Assembly: GCA_039566865.1 (NCBI GenBank)
Contig: CM076947.1
Location: 8,935,501 to 8,999,500, forward strand
Source of the DNA: Aurelia coerulea
Lineage: Eukaryota > Cnidaria > Scyphozoa > Semaeostomeae > Ulmaridae
Direction of reading: 5' to 3'
DNA length: 64,000 bases
Shown here one piece after another: positions 57,301-64,000 of the stretch. The notes beneath the pieces are model-generated. The model saw only the letters and a program-made list of their open reading frames with translations, was not told the DNA's origin and searched no databases. Each line of letters opens with the position of its first letter. The stretch's first letter is position 1. The position numbers and the translations under genes are program-made.

Positions 57301-57740
57301 TGCAAGGCCTTGTATGGGAGTCTTGCAAACTGATGGAATCTTTAGCCAGCAAGGCCATTCAGCATTATAGCCTTGCCAAAGTTACAGATACACGTGGTAT
57401 TATCAGAGGAGAATGAAATAGTTAGGAAATAGTGTTTTCTCTCCTGATAATACCACATGTATCTGTAACTTTGGTAAGGCTAAAATGCTGAAGGGCCTTG
57501 GCTAAAGATTCCATCAGTTTGCAAGACTCCCATACAAGGCCTTACAAAGAAAATACGTTTTAACTAATACACCAAGTGACCGATTTTAATGAGGTTAGTC
57601 TTATAATCTAAGTTAGACCTTTTGCTGCATGGACAAATTTATTTCACGACGATCGGGTGGCTGCAAGCAATGTCACAGTCTGCCAAACACCCCACGTTTT
57701 TTTTGACTCACCCGGTATATGAATATATCAATACATGTTT
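54305..57740 (+). pseudogene. LINE: endonuclease end, RT and C-terminal domain, with decay and an insertion
   Basis: 54,308-55,414: endonuclease C-terminus (SVVDYLLAS, LKPSLSDHCALRF) and pre-RT linker to KKTKASGLDKVLDEII. 55,371-55,763: RT blocks (IIPLHKKGCKTDEKNYRGIA, FIDFEKAYDKI) to a TAA at 55,761-55,763. 55,764-56,654: SGVKQGCILSPTLFNIFL, a catalytic box reading FWADNIAIL where the second Asp is Asn, then thumb and C-terminal regions. 56,724-57,131: a Cys motif (CQTCGILEDKKDCLLSC). Frame shifts near 55,390 and stops at 55,761 and 56,652 show decay. A palindromic MITE interrupts the end at 57,132. Clade not assigned; the C-terminal layout resembles 33,796-34,377. Confidence 0.85.
57132..57715. 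mobile_element. 584-bp near-perfect palindromic MITE (TA target) inside the LINE
   Basis: The left end CCGGGTGAGTCAAAAAAAAA has its inverse at the right end (TTTTTTTTGACTCACCCGG); TA lies at both sides (57,130-57,131 and 57,716-57,717). The arms match over almost their whole length (for example GCAAGGCCTTGTATGGGAGT against ACTCCCATACAAGGCC), leaving a centre of only a few tens of bases near 57,415. Non-autonomous; younger than the LINE it interrupts. Confidence 0.88.
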
Positions 57741-57959
57741 AACATCATCCTATGAACAGAATGATAGTGCTAGCAATCCATGATCCATAGTATTGTCAAC
57801 ATTTTAAATCTCTTTAGTTCTATTTTAGTTATCTTTAGTTCGCAATGTTATGTTCGTTTTACAGTCTTAAAGTAGCTGGTAAAATATACTATTTCTTCAA
57901 ATGTATTAGGCTATTTTGAGTTAATGAAAATCTGAAAATCTGAAAATCATGAGAAATAA

Positions 57960-58085
57960 AAGTTTTGTCCACTGAAGTTAAAGTTTTGTCCAGTGAAACA
58001 AGAGTTTTGTCCAGTGAAACAAGAGTTTTGTCCAGTGAAGTTAAAGTTTTGTCCAGTGAAGTTAAAGTTTTGTCCAGTGACATAA
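57960..58085. repeat. 21-bp minisatellite, six copies
   Basis: Unit AGTTTTGTCCAGTGAAGTTA (21 bp with the next A), alternating with an AAACAAG variant. A frame encoding (VLSSEVK)-type repeats is open but isolated. Confidence 0.85.
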
Positions 58086-58119
58086 ACGTTTTTTTCTGGC
58101 CCTTATGGGCCACCGAAAC

Positions 58120-60235
58120 CGGTAGAGCAGTGAGGCACACCAAAATCTTTATCATTTCTGTGCAGCGCATTTAGCAGAAAGACCTTGGTTCCTTCTGAGT
58201 GAGTCAAAAAAGGTCCAGTCATTGAGAGGCTACTGCTACATGACTCCATTAGCAATGTGTTATCTATAATTTGACATTGCCTATTGAAATATGTGTTCAT
58301 GCTAATCAACTGCTTTCTACTTTTCCATAAAATTGCTGCTGCTTTTTGCACCATTGCCTTCAGCACTTTTTCAAAACTTCACCTGTAAAACAGCGAGGCA
58401 CACCAAAAGCTTTATCATTTAAGTTCAGCGAGTTTAGCAGAAAGACCTTGGTTCCTTCTGAGCGAGTTAAAAAAGGTCCAGCCATTGAGAGGCTACTGCC
58501 ACATGACTCCATTAGCAATTTGTTATCTATATTTGACATTGCCTATTGAAATATGTGTTCATGCTAATCAACTGCTTTCTACTTTCCATAAAATTGCTGC
58601 TGCTTTTTGCACCATTGCCTTCAGCACTTGTTTTGAAACTTCACCTGTAGAACAGTGAGGCACACCAACATCTTTATCATTTCTGTTCAGCGCATTTAGC
58701 AGAAAGACCTTGGTTCCTTCTGAGTGAGTCAAAAAAGATCCAGGCATTGAGAGGCTACTGCTACATGACTACATTAGCAATGTGTTATCTATACACTTAC
58801 CTCACATAAGTATTGCACCACCTAACACAAAATGGCGCCCAAAAGTGTCTTTCAGCCCAGCCAATAAAATTTGCATAACAAAAGCATCAGCATTTAAGGG
58901 TTTCTCTACCGGGTGTTTTGCCGGAAAATAATTGTTAATTCGTTTGCTTTTCATTCATAAATAAAATGAAACGTTATTTTGTTGGTTTCTTTGATAAATT
59001 AGCAAAAACCTCCAGGCAACACTGCACGAGATTTTGGCAGTATAGCTGGAGGAGTAGGCTAAAACAAAATGAGAAACGGATAGATATCTGAGGGCAAAGA
59101 AAACAAAGTTTAGTGTTTTCAAATTAGGAATATGAAAACTTTATCCTGATGATATAATTTTTCCACTTTGAATGTGATAAAAGAAGAAATTTCAAATAAA
59201 TAACAAGGCCGTCATTCATTGTAGCTGAACTTGTATTTCTCTAAGAAGGAGTCACATTAAAAAGACATGCTCCAGTCAATTGTTAAATTTCAAAATTATC
59301 TTCAAACTAAATTAAACCGTAGCGATTCCGTTAAGCGCATCAAAATCCATATATTTAAGTGTCAACCACCTGCCTAAAGTCTTCCAGGAAGCAAAATTAA
59401 TGTTAACGTGATAAAAGTGATATCAAGGATATTCTTACCTTGGAATGGTTTATTTCCGTTTTCCCTTTGTGTTTATCCTTCTTGCCTTCCTCACTTTTGT
59501 CATAGCGATAAAGTTTGTTGAATCCTAATTTGAAAACGCTAAAATATTGTTATCTTTGGCCCCAGATATCTATCCGTTTCTCATTTTGTTTTGGCCTACT
59601 CCTCCGGCTACGCTCCCAAGATCTTGTGCAGTGTTGTCCGGAGGTTTTTGCTAATTTATCAAAGAAACCAACAAAATAACGTTTCATTTTACTTATGAAT
59701 GAAAAGCACACAAATTAACAATTATTTTCCGGCCAAAACACCCGGTAGAGAAACCCTTAAATGCTGATGCTTTTGTTATGCAAATTTTGTTGTTTGGGCT
59801 AAAAGACACTTTTGGGCGCCATTTTGGGTAAGGTGGTGCAATACTTATGTGAGGTAAGTGTAGTTTGACATTGCTTATTGAAAAATGTGATCAAGCTAAT
59901 CAACTGCTTTCCACTTTTCTATTAAATTGCTGCTGCGTTTTGCACCATTGCCTTCAGCACTTTTTTGAAACTTCACCTGTAGAACAGTGAGGCACACCAA
60001 AGTCTTTATCATTTCTCTTCAGCACATTTAGGAGAAAGACCTTGGTTCCTCCTGAGTGAGTCAAAAAAGGTCCAGCCATTGACAGGCTACTGTGTTATCT
60101 ATAATTTGAAATTGCCTAGTGAAATATGTGCCTATAGTTGCCAATCAACTGCTTATTTATTGAGAGCCATATCTACTTTTCCTTACAATCGCTGACGTTG
60201 TTTGGACCATTACCTTCGCCACTTGTTTTTAAGGT
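58120..60235 (-). repeat. 265-bp tandem repeat, about four copies, interrupted
   Basis: Units start at AGTGAGGCACACCAAA (about 58,128, 58,390, 58,654 and 59,985) and contain GAAAGACCTTGGTTCCTTCT and CTAATCAACTGCTTTCTACT. It is the inverse orientation of the 265-bp part of the 50,085-51,735 chimera, but without phosphatase or LINE pieces. A TIR element splits one unit at 58,794. Confidence 0.85.
58794..59860. mobile_element. 1,067-bp TIR element (CACTTACCTCACATAAGTAT ends, TA target)
   Basis: The TIRs are about 300 bp (58,794-59,100 and 59,560-59,860). TA flanks both sides (58,792-58,793 and 59,861-59,862). Across the insertion the host repeat reads TGTGTTATCTA then GTTTGACATTGC, agreeing with uninterrupted copies. 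The central 460 bp lack an ORF. Confidence 0.85.
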
Positions 60236-60239
60236 TACC

Positions 60240-60750
60240 TATAGAGGCTAATGGTATTCAACGAAATAGCGAAATGATGAAATAGCAATTTACGAAATAC
60301 CCAATCCCAGAATATTTGTCAGATATTGATACCCAATCCCATAATTCTGAAGAGGTAACAAAATCAATTCAATGTTAAATATCATTCAATTTCAAGGTGA
60401 AAGAACGGATTTCCTCTCGGTTATGGTCACAAGCAGAACAAATAAATCTCTTCTGAATCAATGGGGACATTCAACACCCATTGCCAGAATTTTTAGTACA
60501 ACAGTCAACCCCGATTCCAGAAAATTCCAAGTGAAAGTATACGCCAATCACAGAAACTTTCCAGTAAAAGTGTATCCCAATCCCAGAATTTTTAGGCTCA
60601 AAACTACCAATAACTGGCCCACAGCACATCCCTTTCTGATTGACACGCATCTGAAAAATGAAAATGTTATACATTGAATACTTACCCTGTATAGATATTA
60701 TAAAATGAAATGAATTAATGATTTGATAGTGAAGTACATACCAGCGGAGA
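60240..60750 (-). mobile_element. G/C-capped family element, reverse copy of 18,239-18,712
   Basis: GAAAGTATACGCCAATCACA, AAAGTGTATCCCAATCCCAG and GGGGACATTCAACACCCA match the reverse complement of 18,290-18,450. Ends are decayed (the TAGTGAAGTAC end is near 60,728) and the homopolymer cap is lost. The open frame at 60,372-60,677 is a by-product. Confidence 0.6.
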
Positions 60751-60766
60751 ACAAAATAACATTAAT

Positions 60767-61432
60767 GTGAGAATGATAAAATCTGAGGAGACCGTGAAAC
60801 TTCTAGGAGTTATGTTGGATTATAAACTTGATCTCGATCCTCACATTTTGAATCTTTGCAAAAAAGCTGCCACGTAATTGAATGTTCTTAAAAGATTAAA
60901 TACTTTTATTGGCTTTAAAGAGAAAAATATTCTTGTTCAGAGCTTTGTATATTCTAATTTCAATTACTGTCCGTTGGTATGGTATTTTTCATCTTTGAGA
61001 TGATTACAGAAAATTGAACAGTTACAAGAACGTGCTTTAAGATTTCTCTATAATGGTCATACCAGTTCTTACAGCGAGTTGCTCTTGAAGTCGGATAAAT
61101 GCACAATGCTTATTGCTCGTCAAAGAACCCTTTGCATTGAGCTATTCAAAACAGTGAAACAGTTAAATCCACCTTGTATGCAGAACATATTTAAATTACG
61201 GTCTTCAAATTATTCAGTAAGAAATCCAAAGAACTTAGCCCATGTTAGGCCTAATCAAACAACATTTGGGTCCAACATTCTAATGTCTATTGGCCCACAG
61301 ATTTGGAATGGCCTACCAAACGAGGTGAAATCTGCAGATAATTTGAAAAATTTTAAGAATCTAATAAAACAATGGGACGGACCGACTTGTAAATGTAGTG
61401 CCTGTCAGTGCCTGCCTGTCAGTGCAATTTAA
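60767..61432 (+). pseudogene. LINE RT thumb and C-terminus
   Basis: Reads VKLLGVMLDYKLDLDPHI, LKRLNTFIGFKEKNILVQSF, YSNFNYCPLVWYFSS, EQLQERALRFLYN, then from 61,079 an open 117-codon frame with MSIGPQIWNGLPNEVKSADN and CKCSACQC. These are the terminal blocks of a Jockey/CR1-type RT protein. Two in-frame stops (TAA near 60,875 and TGA near 61,000) precede the open part. This belongs to arm B of the inverted duplication. Confidence 0.82.
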
Positions 61433-62903
61433 TGAAAATTAAAGTGTTTGGGTGGACGTGATATTAGGTGCACGTGATTCAAGGTGTGCATGTGATGTGG
61501 GTGCAGATGTGCATTCCTACTACATGGCCTTGTTGGGGATACATGGTACTCCCTGTATTGTTTTTCAGCTTTGTTTTTGGGTCAACTTGACAGCCAATCA
61601 GCACGGGGACTATGAACGCATATGAGCTCGATATGTGGGAAACTTAGCTTATATTTTATCAATTCTTAACTGCAGTTATGTTTGATATATGCGTACAAGA
61701 AGCTGCAAACAAAGATTTCATAATGGACCTTTCTGGAAACTTTGCACAAGTAAATGTTGAACGGTTTTGGTCTTGCGTTGATAAATTGCCCTAGGCAAAA
61801 CAAGATAGTGGCAGCGCTCTGTGCTATGGAAAGACCCGTTATTAGACCCATTTTGACAAAATTTAAAGGAGGCCATTTGAAACAAACCAAGCAAAGCTAA
61901 GTAAGTTGGCATATGAATATCATTTCTTAGCCAGATGAATACATTCCTTTGCCAAGCTTTCATGAAGCGCTATCGCAAGTGATTCTGAATAAAAACTTTT
62001 CAGTGTTCTTTCATCAAAAATTACTTGTTCTGTAGCGGATGTGGTTTCGTTTCAATGTCTGACTTCCGGTTGCCTGTCAAATGACTAACAGTTCCTGATG
62101 AAAATAGTGGCAATACGTAATGGAATAAGCAAAAATGTACACACTACGCATGCGTTCATAGTCCCCGAGAGTATATCCACGTCCTCGTCAATTGCACGTA
62201 TCCCCAACAAGGCCCTGGTGCTAGGCACATAGACTTATGACGATGGGTCCCTCGTATCCCTGCGTTACCTTGCTCACAGGGACTCGTAATGAAACCAGTA
62301 TATTAGGCCTAATAGGGTCGGGTTTTTCAGAGAAATTATGAGTCTCTGTTGACCGAAGCGCCATTTTGAAATCAAAGAGCACAGGGAAACAAGAGACTCA
62401 TTGTCATAAGTCTAAGGCACATATACAGCCTTCTGGCCGTTTGGGCCAGAAACGTCTTGCGACTCTAATTTTAGTAGGCGGAGTTCCTCCCGCTGTTTCC
62501 CTATTATTATGGTGCTGTCCACCCAATTGTTTATTGGTTTTGCTTTGGACTGTGCCGCTGGCGTGACGTATACCACGCCTGCGTCTCATCTGGCCTGTAT
62601 ATTATTTGTGCTCTGGTTATTCCTTTCATTTTGTTGCTGCTTGTTGTTGGTTGTTGTTGTTATTGTTACTACTGGTTGGCTGCTGGCCCTCTGATTCTCT
62701 GCGCATCAGAAATGAAAAACATTGGTGGTAAGGAAAAGAAACAAATCAGAAATGAGAAACAAAGGAGAACATTGAAAAAATAGGCTCCTTAAATGTGCTA
62801 AGAGAATATGTATATCAGATTTCAAAATTATTTATATTCAACAGTTGATAGAAAGAGCCAAGAATGTATTCTGAAGGTAGGTCCAACAGCTGCAAGGACT
62901 CTG
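61270..62903 (+). repeat. Arm B of the large inverted duplication
   Basis: Reverse-complement partner of 39,720-41,530. It has the LINE 3' end, the TIR element 61,526-62,214, then the GTATACCACGCCTGCGTC and TTGTTGTTGG-rich tracts and a terminus at ...TGCAAGGACTCTGG. Arm B keeps LINE 3' sequence missing from arm A and lacks arm A's 240-bp extra piece. Confidence 0.7.
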
Positions 62904-64000
62904 GACATTACAACCCACTTCTTCAGGGCTGTTATGTGTCACATTAGAGCCCTGAAGAAGTCCTGCATGGCAGGACGAAATATTGGCAAAAATTTAATTA
63001 ATCGTATTTGCTGTTGTTTTTGTCGTGTTGCGGTGTTTCTGTCTTTAAATTTATTCATTTTTTCGTCACCGCAAGAATCTTCGGGTTCGGCAATCGACGT
63101 TGGTATCGTGGCCTTACTTTTTCAAACTATTATTTTTGCCCAGAGGGGCACTCGGCACATGCACATACGGGGAGGTAAGTCAGATATTGTCCAAATTTTC
63201 AAAGAAACATCACAATCTTTGCACCAAAAAATGAGACACAAATTAATGAACTCTTGGCATGTAAGTGTGGACATTTTCATCAAACATTTAGAAACTTTTA
63301 GAACTTGTTGGTCATTTGACTTTCTTATCGAAAGTGTGTATTCCAGGGCTTGCAACGTTGCTAATGTGGTAGAAAGTTAAGAAAAACCAGGTCAAAATCA
63401 TACAATTTTTGGCTGAATAATATTCACTACAATTTTGTCTCCTACAAGTTGTCTTTCTTCATGTACTGCTAGCAGAAAGTTTGGATGATGCTTCACATAG
63501 TTAGAATTAACTTCAAATTGGCCAGTGTGCTGGTTGTAACGGGGTTGAAAACATTAAACATCATTTACAGTATAATCAGTACCGTACCTCTCAAGGCTGA
63601 CATAAAATTTGTCAGGATTTCAAATCTTTTAGCCTGACTAAGGGGAAAAAGGTTTGAGTGACTGTGGTATACCAGTAAGATGAAGTACAGATATAACTGT
63701 ACACATTTTCAGTCTTACAATTATTGTGTTTGAAATTTGTATCATAAAATTGGAGGCTATAGATAAATATATCTGGTATGAATTAAAAGTACTGAACATC
63801 CTGATTAAGGTCAATACCAGATTTTTGTACATACCGTACTTAAGATAGCAAGGTCTACCAGTGCATGCAAAGTACTAAAACGCCAACTAAAGCTACTTTC
63901 GTGCCAATTAGAAAAATAATGCTGATTGCAGGCATCACAGAAGTTGATTATGCCTGATGAAATTTTTGACCCCCTGCTATGATGCTCAAATGGTGTGGCT
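62904..64000. other. No recognised gene; one G/C-capped element end
   Basis: 63,129-63,205 (GCCCAGAGGGGCACTCGGCA, ACATACGGGGAGGTAAGTCA) matches the right end of the element at 36,003-36,342. CTGAAGAAGTCCTGCATGGC with an inverse GCCCTGAAGAAG motif lies near 62,920-62,970. The open frame 62,808-63,380 crosses arm B's edge and this repeat end and is not gene-like. Confidence 0.4.

Noticed and set aside
58103..58366. Minus-strand ORF in the 265-bp repeat (MLKAMVQKAAAILWKSRKQ...)
   Set aside because: Repeated units break the frame differently and no domain is seen; treated as repeat by-product.
62808..63380. 190-codon plus-strand ORF
   Set aside because: It crosses the end of arm B and a G/C-capped repeat end; no family signal.

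Overview
The window is AT-rich animal nuclear DNA: split genes with GT-AG introns, no operons, no ribosome-binding sites, and most of its length in decayed transposons and tandem repeats. The transposon mix (CR1-like LINEs with an SGNH-esterase ORF1, a Ty3/gypsy remnant, many fold-back MITEs, and many short elements capped by G/C homopolymers beside a 'TTGACCTGACGGGATG'-type end) resembles what I remember of anthozoan genomes, probably a stony coral. That assignment is from memory and is tentative.

Layout. 0-0.75 kb: two exon pieces of a conserved uncharacterised animal gene, with a frameshift. 3.6-4.1 kb (minus): a Myb/SANT-like DNA-binding ORF. 4.3-10.4 kb: LINE scraps, a decayed gene, and several inverted-repeat elements. 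10.9-37.2 kb (plus): the main item, a previously unannotated candidate type I membrane-protein gene. I assembled it from splice sites and reading phase: a signal-peptide exon, three exons of a Cys-containing domain, an exon carrying a 15-bp coding minisatellite (Asn-Pro-Ser-Thr-Ser), a 7.2-kb tandem array of about 1.1-kb units in which every unit carries an intact 48-nt Thr/Asn/Gln-rich exon, and a transmembrane exon. Every internal intron boundary I can fix is phase 1, so exons can be added or skipped without breaking the frame. The cytoplasmic end and the 3' terminus were not found. 37.8-42.7 kb: MITEs and one arm of a large inverted duplication whose other arm lies at 61.2-62.9 kb. 42.9-44.7 kb: a LINE with SGNH ORF1 and AP-endonuclease ORF2. 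45.6-50.1 kb: a truncated Ty3/gypsy element (LTR end, gag, protease) whose gag is split by a 2-kb Mutator-like element with a perfect 10-bp target duplication. 50.1-51.7 kb: a tandem repeat that fuses a PP2C phosphatase fragment to a LINE endonuclease fragment. 52.4-57.7 kb: two more LINEs, minisatellites and a palindromic MITE. 58.1-60.2 kb: a 265-bp tandem repeat interrupted by a TIR element. 60.8-61.4 kb: a LINE 3' end. 62.9-64 kb: nothing recognised except one repeat end.

How it fits together: the only candidate functional host gene is the 10.9-37.2 kb one. In it, tandem-repeat expansion (a minisatellite inside an exon, and a satellite-scale duplication that carries an exon) appears to build a glycosylation-prone extracellular stalk between a globular head and the membrane. 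Everything else is mobile-element debris or gene fragments. No tRNA, rRNA or CRISPR was recognised.
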